Shown here piece after piece: positions 42,962 through 51,322 of a DNA stretch of 64,000 nucleotides; position 1 is the stretch's first letter, and every line of letters starts with the position of its first letter. Both the position numbers and the translations under genes were made by a program. The stretch is from Amycolatopsis acididurans. GTDB taxonomy: Bacteria; Actinomycetota; Actinomycetes; Mycobacteriales; Pseudonocardiaceae. The stretch spans positions 1 through 64,000 of the forward strand of contig NZ_JAAXLS010000036.1 of assembly GCF_012328925.1 (NCBI RefSeq). Reading direction: 5' to 3'. The notes under the pieces are model-generated. The model was not told the origin of the DNA and searched no databases. It saw only the letters and a list, made by a program, of their open reading frames with translations.

Positions 42962-44725
42962 TTGTCACGACACAAACGTTGGGCCCGGCGGCTGGCCGCG
43001 GTGCTCGGCCTGGCCGCGATCGCACTGGTCTCGGTCCCCGGCACGGCCTCCGCGCACGCGGTCCTGCTGTCCACCACACCCAACGGATTCCAGCTGCTGG
43101 ACTCGGCCCCGAGTGAGGTGACCATGCGGTTCAGCGAGTCCATCGACGTGTCGCTGGCCGAGGTCAGGCTCATCGGCCCGGGCGGCACGAACGTCGACGG
43201 GGTGTCGAAACCGGCCCATGCCGCCGCAGCGCCCGACACGATCGCGGCGACCCTGCCGGCGAACCTGGCCAAGGGCACCTACACCGTGACCTACCGCGTG
43301 ACCTCGGCGGACTCCCATCCCGTGGAGGGCGCGTTCGCGTTCAGCGTCGGGACGGTCACGGGTGGAGTCGCCGAGAACAGTCGGCCCGCGAGCGCCGGTG
43401 CCGGGGTGTCGCTGCTCTACGGCCTCGCACGATGGCTCGCCTACGCCGCGCTCGCGCTGATGATCGGCACCGCGTTCTTCGCGGCGGTGTGCTGGCCGGG
43501 CGGCGAGTCCTCGACGGGCATCCGCCGGATCCTGTGGGCCGGATGGGCGACATTGCTCGGCGCGACGCTGGCGTCGCTCGCCCTCTACGGCCCGTCGGTG
43601 GCGGGCGGATCGCCGCTCGATCCGGCGCTGCTGGGCGCGACGCTGGGTAGCCGGATCGGCGTGGTGCTTCTCGTCCGGCTCATGGTGCTGGGGCTGCTCG
43701 CGGTCGCGATGGTGCGGTTGCGGCGAATCGTGCCGTTCACCGCGCACAGCCCGGCCGACCTGCGCCGTCGCGCGGCGATCGTGCTCGGCATCGGTGTCGC
43801 GCTCGTGGTCACGTGGGGTCTCGCCAACCACAGCGCCGCCGGTTCCGGTGCGCTGCTCGCCCTGCCCGTCGACGCGATCCACCTGCTCGCGATGGCGATC
43901 TGGCTCGGCGGACTGCCCGTGCTGCTCGGCGTGCTGCTGCGCTCCGGTGACGTGCCGGGCATGCGTGCCGCGGTGCCGGTGTTCTCGCAGATCGCGCTGA
44001 TCTGCGTGCTCGTCCTCGTCGTGACCGGTACCTACCAGGCATGGCGGGAGGTCGGCACGCCCGCCGCGCTGTTCGGCACGAGCTACGGGCTCGTCCTCGC
44101 GGCGAAGGTGGGCATGGTCGTCGTGCTCGTCGTGCTGGGCGCCTACGCGCGCAAATGGGTCCAGCGGCACTACGCGTTCGAAATCGTCACCGTCTCGGAC
44201 AAGCGCAGAGCCAAGCGGGGCCCGGAAAAGCAGGAGATCGGCCGGTTCCGCCGGATGGTCGCGGTCGAGGTCGTGGTGGCCGCGGCGGTACTCGGCGCGA
44301 CCGCGTCCCTCGTCAACGCCGAGCCTGCCGCCGCCGAACTCGCCAGGATCCGCGAGGAGGCCGCGATCCCGCAGCGAAGCGGACCGGTCAACACGGTGCT
44401 GCCGTTCGACGCCGGTGGCGGCCCCGCGGGCACCGGCAAGCTGGCGGTGCTGGTCACCCCGGGCAAGGTCGGGCGCAACGAGGTGCACCTCGCGGCACTG
44501 GACTCCAACGGCAGACCGAAGCAGGTCGCCGAACTACGAGCCGAACTCAGCCTGCCGTCGCGTGGCATCGGGCCGCTGCCCGTTGACATGCGGTTCCTCG
44601 GCGGGGACCACGCGATCGGCACCAACGCGCCGATCACGATGCCGGGCATGTGGGAGCTGTCCGTGACCGTCCGTACGTCCGAAATCGACCAGGCCGTCCT
44701 CCGCGTGCCGGTCGGAGCACGGTGA
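42962..44725 (+). CDS. CopC-CopD copper resistance/import fusion
   Basis: This 587-residue protein has a signal peptide ending ASA-HAVL, so His32 is the first mature residue, and a CopC domain with the second copper site SADSHPVEG. A CopD membrane domain of about eight segments (residues 150-430) and a C-terminal FixH/YtkA-like beta domain (VTPGKVGRNEVHLAALD) follow. CopC binds Cu(II) outside the cell and CopD moves it across the membrane. The start is a TTG at 42962 after a purine-rich stretch. It lies 12 bases after ycnI. Confidence 0.85.
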   Translation: MSRHKRWARRLAAVLGLAAIALVSVPGTASAHAVLLSTTPNGFQLLDSAPSEVTMRFSESIDVSLAEVRLIGPGGTNVDGVSKPAHAAAAPDTIAATLPANLAKGTYTVTYRVTSADSHPVEGAFAFSVGTVTGGVAENSRPASAGAGVSLLYGLARWLAYAALALMIGTAFFAAVCWPGGESSTGIRRILWAGWATLLGATLASLALYGPSVAGGSPLDPALLGATLGSRIGVVLLVRLMVLGLLAVAMVRLRRIVPFTAHSPADLRRRAAIVLGIGVALVVTWGLANHSAAGSGALLALPVDAIHLLAMAIWLGGLPVLLGVLLRSGDVPGMRAAVPVFSQIALICVLVLVVTGTYQAWREVGTPAALFGTSYGLVLAAKVGMVVVLVVLGAYARKWVQRHYAFEIVTVSDKRRAKRGPEKQEIGRFRRMVAVEVVVAAAVLGATASLVNAEPAAAELARIREEAAIPQRSGPVNTVLPFDAGGGPAGTGKLAVLVTPGKVGRNEVHLAALDSNGRPKQVAELRAELSLPSRGIGPLPVDMRFLGGDHAIGTNAPITMPGMWELSVTVRTSEIDQAVLRVPVGAR

Positions 44726-44744
44726 ACCCGAGATGGGGGCGACC

Positions 44745-45473
44745 ATGGACCTCGATCAACCACTGGGCAGTGCCGGCGCACGCAGCCTGCCCGCCGACGC
44801 ACTGGAAAGGCTTCGCCGGCAGGCGGTTTCCGCTGTCGAGTCCGGTATGCCGCAATCACACGTCGCGCGCTTGTTCGGCGTGTCAAGGAAAACGGTCGGC
44901 AACTGGATGCGTGCCTACCAGGCCAACGGCGAGCTGGCGTTCCGGCCACGGCGGCGCGGCCGCCGGGCCGGTGAGCAGCTCGCGCTTTCGGCCACGCAAC
45001 AGGCATGGATCGTCAAGACCATCGCGTGCGGCCCACCCGACGACGCCGGCCTGCCGAGTCTACTGTGGACACGCAAGGCGCTGACCGAGCTGATCCGGCG
45101 GGAGTTCGGCATTTCGCTGACCGGTGGCACGATCGACCAGTACCTCGCGCGGTGGGACGTGACGAACCGGACGGGCCCGCTGGCGCACCCGGACGACTGC
45201 GAGCCGGACACGCTGCAGGTGGCGTGGACGCACCCGCGGGACGCGACCGGGGTCGAGCGCATGCACGCGCTCATCGCGGTCAACCATCGCGGCCTGATGT
45301 TCTTCGTCGCGAGCGAACATCCCTTCACACAGGCACAACTCGGCGATTTCCGGAAACGGCTCGGCGTAGCGCTCGGCCATGACGTGCGCGTGCGGATACG
45401 CTCCTGGCCCGCCCCGCACGCGGAACTGCTCGCGCGCTGGCGGCTGTCGGATGCCGCGATCATGTTGCGCTGA
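44745..45473 (+). CDS. IS630-transposase-derived HTH protein, DDE motif not recognisable
   Basis: This 242-residue protein has an IS630-type N-terminus: HTH RRQAVSAVESGMPQSHVARL / GVSRKTVGNWM, a basic linker RPRRRGRRAGEQ, and a second winged helix (WTRKALTELIRREFGISLTG). The C-terminal 90 residues keep the DDE-fold outline, but first-strand acids read VAWTHP, the DN-x-H region reads RSWPAPH, and the final Glu helix is missing. It is the last gene after ycnI and copCD (19 bases after copCD). It is paralogous to 52731-53573. A DNA-binding regulator is the simplest guess. Confidence 0.72.
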   Translation: MDLDQPLGSAGARSLPADALERLRRQAVSAVESGMPQSHVARLFGVSRKTVGNWMRAYQANGELAFRPRRRGRRAGEQLALSATQQAWIVKTIACGPPDDAGLPSLLWTRKALTELIRREFGISLTGGTIDQYLARWDVTNRTGPLAHPDDCEPDTLQVAWTHPRDATGVERMHALIAVNHRGLMFFVASEHPFTQAQLGDFRKRLGVALGHDVRVRIRSWPAPHAELLARWRLSDAAIMLR

Positions 45474-45777
45474 GTTACGCCCGCGTGAAACTTCTCCTCC
45501 TGCGGCCGATCGAGGCGGTGATAAACGTGGCACCACCCGGCTCCTGGTCGGACAAATACGTTACAGCGCAACGGACGCTGTGCTGGGCGGATGTGTGACC
45601 CATTTGGATTCGTGGCGGGCCGAGACTGCCGTGAAACCAAGGCGTGCAAGCAATTTCGGGTGACTGGTCATGGTGGCGAGCTGCTGTCACCATGGCTGTT
45701 GCCGACCTTCGTCCACGGTGGCACATCGCACGGCCGCGTACCTGAGATATGGCCAAGAATTCGAAAGGCACAAGCAC
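45474..45777. promoter_or_regulatory. intergenic region with CATGGTG/CACCATG dyad
   Basis: This 304-base stretch has no convincing gene. It contains CATGGTG (45669-45675) and CACCATG (45688-45694), an inverted pair with a 12-base spacer, about 85 bases before the next start. A similar half-site (TCACCATG / CGTGGTGA) occurs at 53653-53677 after the second copper-type module. Confidence 0.45.
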
Positions 45778-46608
45778 ATGCGATCCCGACGCCTTCTCGC
45801 CGCAGGCACGCTGACGTTCTTTTGTGTGCTCAGCGCGCCACCGGTGGCGACCGCGGCCGATTCCGGCCCGGTCATCGCCGGAAGCTGCTCGGCCACGGTG
45901 ACGGGAAAGCCGGGACAACAGGTGATGCTCGATCCGGCTTCGGTCGAGCAACCGATCACCGGTGTGCTCGCGGGACTGGATCCGCTCGGCGTGCTGACCG
46001 GATCCTTCGGTGCGGCCTGGCGCGCGGCGGGCCCGATTCCGGTCGGCACGGTCGGTACGGGCGATTCGGAAATCGGCGGCAGCCAGGTCGCCGGCGCCGT
46101 CACCGGCAGGCTGAACGAGATCCCCGTTGTGGGGCCGGTGCTGAAACCGCTCGTGCCCGGCGTGACCGATCTTCTCGGCTCGTTGTGCGGATTGCTCGTA
46201 CGGGCCGAAAAACCGGTCGCACCACCTGCCGGATCACCGACGGCGCCCCCTCCGTCGAGTGCACCGGCGGACCCCACCACATCGCCGTCGGGCAGTGGCC
46301 GGATCGCCGACGGTGGTGACGCTTCGGAAGGCCAGGGCGCGGTGTTCGGCGAGCGGCTGTCCGATCTGCTGGCCAGTGGTGCGGCGTTCAGCCTGAACAC
46401 CGCGGGCGTACCGGGAACCGGCCTCGACGGTGCCGCGCGCGCCCCACAGCAGTCCTCACTGGTCAACCCGGCCGTGCAGACCGGGGACGCGCGGGCGCTG
46501 CCCAATGCCCAGCGTCAGCTTTCCGCGCCCATTCTGCTGGCGGTGGTGCTGCTCGCGGTCGTGAGTGCGCAACTCGTGCGCCGGTGGGCGCTCGGAACAA
46601 AGGTCTGA
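45778..46608 (+). CDS. secreted, C-terminally anchored protein, paralogue of 40451-41266
   Basis: This 276-residue protein has a signal peptide (to VATA-ADS near residue 27), the shared two-Cys domain (GSCSATV ... GSLCGLL), and a Pro/Ser/Thr-rich linker. A C-terminal membrane segment (ILLAVVLLAVVSAQLV) ends in a short basic tail. The shared blocks PITGVLAGLDPLGVLT and PVVGPVLKPL mark it as a duplicate of the protein at 40451. The start ATG has GAAAGG upstream. Function unknown. Confidence 0.72.
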   Translation: MRSRRLLAAGTLTFFCVLSAPPVATAADSGPVIAGSCSATVTGKPGQQVMLDPASVEQPITGVLAGLDPLGVLTGSFGAAWRAAGPIPVGTVGTGDSEIGGSQVAGAVTGRLNEIPVVGPVLKPLVPGVTDLLGSLCGLLVRAEKPVAPPAGSPTAPPPSSAPADPTTSPSGSGRIADGGDASEGQGAVFGERLSDLLASGAAFSLNTAGVPGTGLDGAARAPQQSSLVNPAVQTGDARALPNAQRQLSAPILLAVVLLAVVSAQLVRRWALGTKV

Positions 46609-46635
46609 GCGAACCATTTCCCATTTCCGTCGAAA

Positions 46636-46677
46636 TTAAATACTTCGCACTGTACGAACCCTCGTGGAAGTATTTAA
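46636..46677 (+). terminator. AT-rich 11-bp hairpin
   Basis: TTAAATACTTC (46636-46646) pairs perfectly with GAAGTATTTAA (46667-46677) around a 20-base loop. It lies 28 bases after the stop of 45778-46608 and about 165 before the next gene. It could end the first transcript or form part of the long AT-rich leader of the cupredoxin gene. Confidence 0.5.
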
Positions 46678-46809
46678 CAAGGCCGCTCACCAGGTGTTTT
46701 TCTCTACATTTTTTCACGTATCCGGGGTAATGTGACCGGGTCGTTTTTACATCTGGTTTACGTTCCAAAACGCGGCAATGCGGACACATCATGATTTACT
46801 TTTTTGTGC

Positions 46810-46823
46810 CCGTGGATCCACGG
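46810..46823. promoter_or_regulatory. perfect 14-base palindrome CCGTGGATCCACGG
   Basis: The palindrome ends seven bases before the AAAGGA ribosome site of the cupredoxin/propeller gene. As RNA it could form a short hairpin just upstream of the SD; as DNA it could be an operator. Confidence 0.45.
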
Positions 46824-46840
46824 ATACAGAAAGGAATCGC

Positions 46841-49189
46841 ATGCCTGAAGAAACTCCTCCGGGAGGCAGGCGGAGGCGACGACGCCTCAAAACGGTGGTG
46901 TCAGTGGCCGTCGTCGCGGTCGGTGCCTCGACGGTGGCCGCGTTGCCGGCGGCCAACGCCCTTCCGGTCGGGATCGGCCCTGTGCCGATCACGTTCGAAC
47001 TCAACGACAGCAACGGGAACTGGTTCGACTCGGGCCTGAACCTCTTCGGTGGCCGGTCACTCGCGGTCGCCGAGCTGCCGAGGCTGGGAACGTCCGCTTT
47101 GGACGGAAACATCATCCCGAGCCTGCCCGCGGGCACGCTCGGGCTTGGTGGGCTCAACGCCCAGCAGTCGGGTGGTCTGCTCAACCTCGACCTCGTCAAC
47201 TCGCTGACCGGGCTCGTCACCGACGTGACGAAGCCCGCGCCGGCGCTGGGGTCGCTCACGGGTGGTCTGGCCGACCTGCTGAACCTGGACAGCACGCTGG
47301 CCGCGGTGAAGAACATCGCCGCGACCCAGCCGAAGGCCGCCGCTTCGGCAGCCAAGGCCGAAGGGCTGCTGGGCCAGTTCCAGGCTCAGGTGGCGAGCCT
47401 GCCCGCCGACGCCCCGATCAACCTGAACGATCTCCCGGTCGGACTGGACCTGCAACGGGCCCTGAACGACCTGGCGACGTTCGCGATCAAGGGCCCGGCG
47501 GTGACGGCGGACTTCAAGATCGCGTCGCCGAACAACCAGTCGCTGCACGACATCACGTCGCTGATCCGTCCGGAGGGCGCCCCGTTCTTCGAGCAGATGG
47601 GCGCGTTCGCCGGTGAGGACTCCACTCAGCTCACCGAACCCGGACTGTACGCGTGGACCTGCACGATCCACCCGTACATGCTCGGTGCGACCGTCGTGGA
47701 CGATCCGCTCACCATCGGCCTGGACTTCGGCAAGAACCTCCAGGTCACGTCGCGGAACCTGACCGTTCCCTCGACCGCGGACGTCATCCAGCAGCTGGTG
47801 CGGATCTTCTTCACCGCGACCGTGCCGGACAACTGGCAGAAATACAGCACCACGTCGGCCTCGCAGTGGAACCCCGTGTTCCCGCCCGCGCCGATCCTGC
47901 AGTACGACCAGAACGGCAACCCCGTTCTGATCCCGCTGCTGGATGCCTACTACGACAGGAAGTTCGGCTACCCCAAGAATCTGGACCAGCTGAGCCCGCC
48001 GAAGACACCCGGTGTGGGCGAAGTCTGGATCGACACCCAGATGGAGGAGTACTCGAGCAAGGACTACGTCGGTGCTGCCACGAAGGTCAACGTGGAGAAC
48101 TGGACCGTCGATCGCAAGATCTCCGGTTCGAGCATCAACATGAACAATCCGCACAACATGTGGACCGACCAGGACTACAAGTACCTGTACCAGACGGAAT
48201 GGTTCGACGACGAGCTGTCCGTGTTCGACCGGAACACAGGTGCCCACGTCCGCACGATCGATGTCGGGCCTGATCCATCGCACGTGATGACCAGAACCGA
48301 CACCGACCAGGTGCAGGTGGCCATCAACGGTGGTACCGACGTCGTGGAGCTCTCACCGGGTGCCACGAAGATCGACCGGCGGCTACCGGTCGGGCCACCG
48401 GGCGCGAACCAGGCGCCACAGCATCCGCACGCGTTCTGGCTGACCGCCGACGGCAAGACCACCTTGACGCCGAACGTCAACCCGTACGACGCGACAGTGC
48501 TGGACAACGAAACCGGGACGTGGAAGAAGGAACCGACCGGCGAACTGCCGATCGCGACCGGAGCCATGTCCGACCAGTCGAAGTTCTACATGGCCGACTT
48601 CCTCGGCGGGAGCATCTCGTGTGTCTCACTGGGACAGGACGCGTGCGTCAACCCCAGCGGTCAGAAGGTGCACAACTCGAGCATCGACCTCTGGGAGAAC
48701 TACGACCCGGTCGCCGGGCGCAACGGCACCAAGCCGTGGGGTGGTCTGACCATCCAGCTGCCCGTCAGCCCCGACGACAAGGCACTGCTGGCCGCGAACA
48801 CCTTCAGCGCCACGGTCTCGGTCATCAACCCGAAGACCGACAAGATCGTCAAGGAGCTGCCGTGCAACGCCGGCTGTCACGGCATCAACTTCGGTGCCAA
48901 GAAGGGCGGCGGGTACTACGCCTACGTGTCGAACAAGTTCTCCAACGCCGCACAGGTGATCGACATCGACCCGAACAACGACGGTGACATCTCCGATGCC
49001 GCCATCGTGGGTCAGCTGGTGCTCGCGCCGACCGCGGACACCAAGATGGACGGTTCACTCAGTGGGCAGCCCGGTATGGGTGGCCAGGGTGTGCTGCCGA
49101 TTCCGCTTGTCTACAACGGATGGTCGCAGAAGGTTCCGGAGCCGTGGCGGTCGAAGCTGACCGCGCAGCAACTGAACCCGATCGGTTGA
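46841..49189 (+). CDS. secreted cupredoxin / beta-propeller protein
   Basis: This 782-residue exported protein has a very basic N-terminus (RRRRRRLK) and a signal segment ending near ANA-LPVG. A type-1 copper site is visible: His236, then Cys274-x2-His277-x2-Met280 (CTIHPYM), the amicyanin-like spacing. From about residue 400 repeated blade-like blocks (PHNMWTDQDYKYLY, PHAFWLTADGK, GAMSDQSKFYMADF, LPVSPDDKALLAAN) indicate a beta-propeller. A CNAGCH segment at 675-680 resembles a haem motif but has three residues between the Cys. It lies between the two copper-type modules. An electron-transfer or oxidase role is inferred. Confidence 0.75.
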   Translation: MPEETPPGGRRRRRRLKTVVSVAVVAVGASTVAALPAANALPVGIGPVPITFELNDSNGNWFDSGLNLFGGRSLAVAELPRLGTSALDGNIIPSLPAGTLGLGGLNAQQSGGLLNLDLVNSLTGLVTDVTKPAPALGSLTGGLADLLNLDSTLAAVKNIAATQPKAAASAAKAEGLLGQFQAQVASLPADAPINLNDLPVGLDLQRALNDLATFAIKGPAVTADFKIASPNNQSLHDITSLIRPEGAPFFEQMGAFAGEDSTQLTEPGLYAWTCTIHPYMLGATVVDDPLTIGLDFGKNLQVTSRNLTVPSTADVIQQLVRIFFTATVPDNWQKYSTTSASQWNPVFPPAPILQYDQNGNPVLIPLLDAYYDRKFGYPKNLDQLSPPKTPGVGEVWIDTQMEEYSSKDYVGAATKVNVENWTVDRKISGSSINMNNPHNMWTDQDYKYLYQTEWFDDELSVFDRNTGAHVRTIDVGPDPSHVMTRTDTDQVQVAINGGTDVVELSPGATKIDRRLPVGPPGANQAPQHPHAFWLTADGKTTLTPNVNPYDATVLDNETGTWKKEPTGELPIATGAMSDQSKFYMADFLGGSISCVSLGQDACVNPSGQKVHNSSIDLWENYDPVAGRNGTKPWGGLTIQLPVSPDDKALLAANTFSATVSVINPKTDKIVKELPCNAGCHGINFGAKKGGGYYAYVSNKFSNAAQVIDIDPNNDGDISDAAIVGQLVLAPTADTKMDGSLSGQPGMGGQGVLPIPLVYNGWSQKVPEPWRSKLTAQQLNPIG

Positions 49190-49298
49190 ACTGATTCCGC
49201 AGCAGCTCAACCGTAAACACTCCGTCACCCACTAGAACACCGCGGCCAGGGGCTCACCTTGGCCGAGCCCCTGGCCGCGGCTTCCCCCGGAGACCCCA

Positions 49299-50048
49299 AT
49301 GTCCTTTCCCCGCACCCTCGTCACCTTCCTCCTCGCCCTGCTGGCGCTGCTCGCCTTCGCCTCGCCCGCACAGGCCAAAGTGTCCATTGTGCCCGGTGCC
49401 GCGCGTGGCGGAGACACTGCGACGTTCGCCTTCCGCCTGGCCAACCAGCAGACCGCGACCAACAGCACCCGGCTGGAAATCGTCATCCCGCAGGACAAGA
49501 ACATCGCGTTCGCCGAGGTCGCCCCCGTCCGGGGCTGGACCGCGAACATCACCGCACGGCCGCTCGCGCAACCGATGCGCTCCGGTGACAAGACGATCAC
49601 CGAGGTGGTCGACTCGATCGTGCTCCAAGGCGGATCCGTCGGACCCGGCCAGTTCGAGCAGTTCCTCATCACGCTGGGCCCGCTGCCCGCGGAGGGCATG
49701 CTGAGCTTCGAGGCCACGCAGACCTATGCGGGCGGCCGCGTCGAGAAGTGGACCGGCGCCAACGCGCCGAGCATCTCGCTGACCCCGGCCGGCGCCGCCG
49801 ACGCGCCGCCGGTGATCGCGGATTCGAACAATGGTAACGACTCCGGCGAACCCGAAGTCGCCGCCGCGGGTCGTGCCGGGAGCGGCAGCGAGGGCAGCGG
49901 TTTCCCGGCGCTCGCGCTGATGTGGGGTGCGCTCGGGCTCGCGATCCTCATCGTCGCGGTCGTCGGAATTCGCGCTCGCCTTCGCGCGCAACAGCCGCCC
50001 GCGCCCGAGGCCGAAGACGAAGAGGTGTCGGAGGTGCTGCGGAAATGA
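49299..50048 (+). CDS. YcnI-like protein lacking the N-terminal copper histidine
   Basis: This 249-residue protein has a signal peptide ending AQA-KVSI, a DUF1775 beta domain, an acidic Gly-rich linker, a membrane segment (ALALMWGALGLAILIVAVVGI) and an acidic cytoplasmic tail. The mature N-terminus is Lys where YcnI has His, so the known copper site cannot form. It starts module 2 and overlaps the next gene by four bases (ATGA). Confidence 0.8.
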   Translation: MSFPRTLVTFLLALLALLAFASPAQAKVSIVPGAARGGDTATFAFRLANQQTATNSTRLEIVIPQDKNIAFAEVAPVRGWTANITARPLAQPMRSGDKTITEVVDSIVLQGGSVGPGQFEQFLITLGPLPAEGMLSFEATQTYAGGRVEKWTGANAPSISLTPAGAADAPPVIADSNNGNDSGEPEVAAAGRAGSGSEGSGFPALALMWGALGLAILIVAVVGIRARLRAQQPPAPEAEDEEVSEVLRK

Positions 50049-51292
50049 CGACTCTCGAGCGACGCCCGCGGGCGAAACCGGCCGGGCCCCGCGCCCGGCG
50101 GTTCGCGGCGTTCGCGCTGCTGGTGCTGGCTTGCTGGGGCACGTTGCTCGCGATCGCAGCGCCACCGTCTTCGGATCTTCCCGTGCTGCGCACCACCTCG
50201 CCCGGCGTCGATTCCACCGCGCGGCCGGACAACCTGGTGCTGACGTTCGACCGCCCCGTCAGCGCGAATCTGGCGACGGTCCGGCTGACCGACCCCTACC
50301 ACCGTCCGATCGATCCGGACCGCCCGGTGCACGCGAACGGCCGCGCCGAGACCATCTCGGTGCCGCTGCCGAAGCAGAAATACGCGGGTACCTATTCGGT
50401 CGCGTGGAGCGTGCCCGCGGGTGCGGATGTGGCGGCGAACGGCACGTTCACCTTCGACCTGGCCTCGCGCAGCCCGGTGCAGGACGCACCCGTCCTGCCC
50501 GCTCGTCCCTCCGTCGTGGTGACCGTCGCGCACGGGATCGCTCAGTTCGGCGCGCTGGCCGCGGCGGCGGTGCTGGCGGGCGCGGCGTTGCTGGCGGTGT
50601 TCCGTCCGGTCGGTGAGGGTCCGATGCGGCGCGTGGCGACGTACGCGTGGTTCGCGGCGATCGGCCTGACCACGGCCGCATTCCTGACTTTCGGCCCCTA
50701 CACGGCGAAGCTGCCGCTGACCGAAGCCTTCAAAACCCTGGCGGGCACGATGGATTCCGGCGCGGGCGCGGTGTTGCTCGCCCGGCTCGCCGTGCTCGCG
50801 CTCGGCGGGCTCGCGGTCGCACAGTTGATGACCGCGGGAGCGGCGGCGACGGCGCGTGAGCGCTGGGCGCGTGCGGCGACCGTGGCCGGATGCGCCGGTG
50901 CGCTCGCGGTCACCTGGGTCTTCGTCGCGCCCATCGGCGGCCCCGCGCGGCACACGCAGGCCGCGCCGGTCCGGCTGATGTTCGACACCGGCGCCGACAA
51001 GGGTTTGCTCGATCTCGCCGTCACGCCAGGCAAGATCGGCGACAACGAGGTTCACGTCTCCGTGCTCGACACCAAGGACGTCGCCAAGGACGGGCTCGGC
51101 GTGACCGTCGCGTTCCACCCGCCCGACGCGGCGGTGCCCGCCGTTCCGGTTCCGCTGGCCCGCGCGGGAACCGGCTACTCCACGGGTTCGGTACGGCTTC
51201 CCGGACCGGGGCAGTGGGAGCTGGAGCTGACCGTCGAATCCGCGGGCGGCAAGCGAGAAACCATCTACGGCGTCGTCGACGTTCCAGCCTGA
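50045..51292 (+). CDS. CopC/CopD-like protein lacking CopC copper ligands
   Basis: This 415-residue protein parallels the fusion at 42962-44725 but is shorter. Its CopC-like domain begins LPVLRTTSPGVDS rather than HAVL, and the second site reads GADVAANG instead of DSHPVEG, so both histidine sites are gone. About four to five membrane segments follow, then the shared C-terminal domain (VTPGKIGDNEVHVSVLD). It is translationally coupled to the YcnI-like gene. It may use the same architecture for another ligand. Confidence 0.75.
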   Translation: MTTLERRPRAKPAGPRARRFAAFALLVLACWGTLLAIAAPPSSDLPVLRTTSPGVDSTARPDNLVLTFDRPVSANLATVRLTDPYHRPIDPDRPVHANGRAETISVPLPKQKYAGTYSVAWSVPAGADVAANGTFTFDLASRSPVQDAPVLPARPSVVVTVAHGIAQFGALAAAAVLAGAALLAVFRPVGEGPMRRVATYAWFAAIGLTTAAFLTFGPYTAKLPLTEAFKTLAGTMDSGAGAVLLARLAVLALGGLAVAQLMTAGAAATARERWARAATVAGCAGALAVTWVFVAPIGGPARHTQAAPVRLMFDTGADKGLLDLAVTPGKIGDNEVHVSVLDTKDVAKDGLGVTVAFHPPDAAVPAVPVPLARAGTGYSTGSVRLPGPGQWELELTVESAGGKRETIYGVVDVPA

Positions 51293-51322
51293 CCGACGCC
51301 CGTGCACGTCGAGGAGTCCACT

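Noticed and set aside
48863..48880. c-type haem attachment site in the cupredoxin/propeller protein
   Set aside because: The motif is C-x3-C-H rather than C-x2-C-H, and no cytochrome maturation genes are present in the window; treated as an oddity only.
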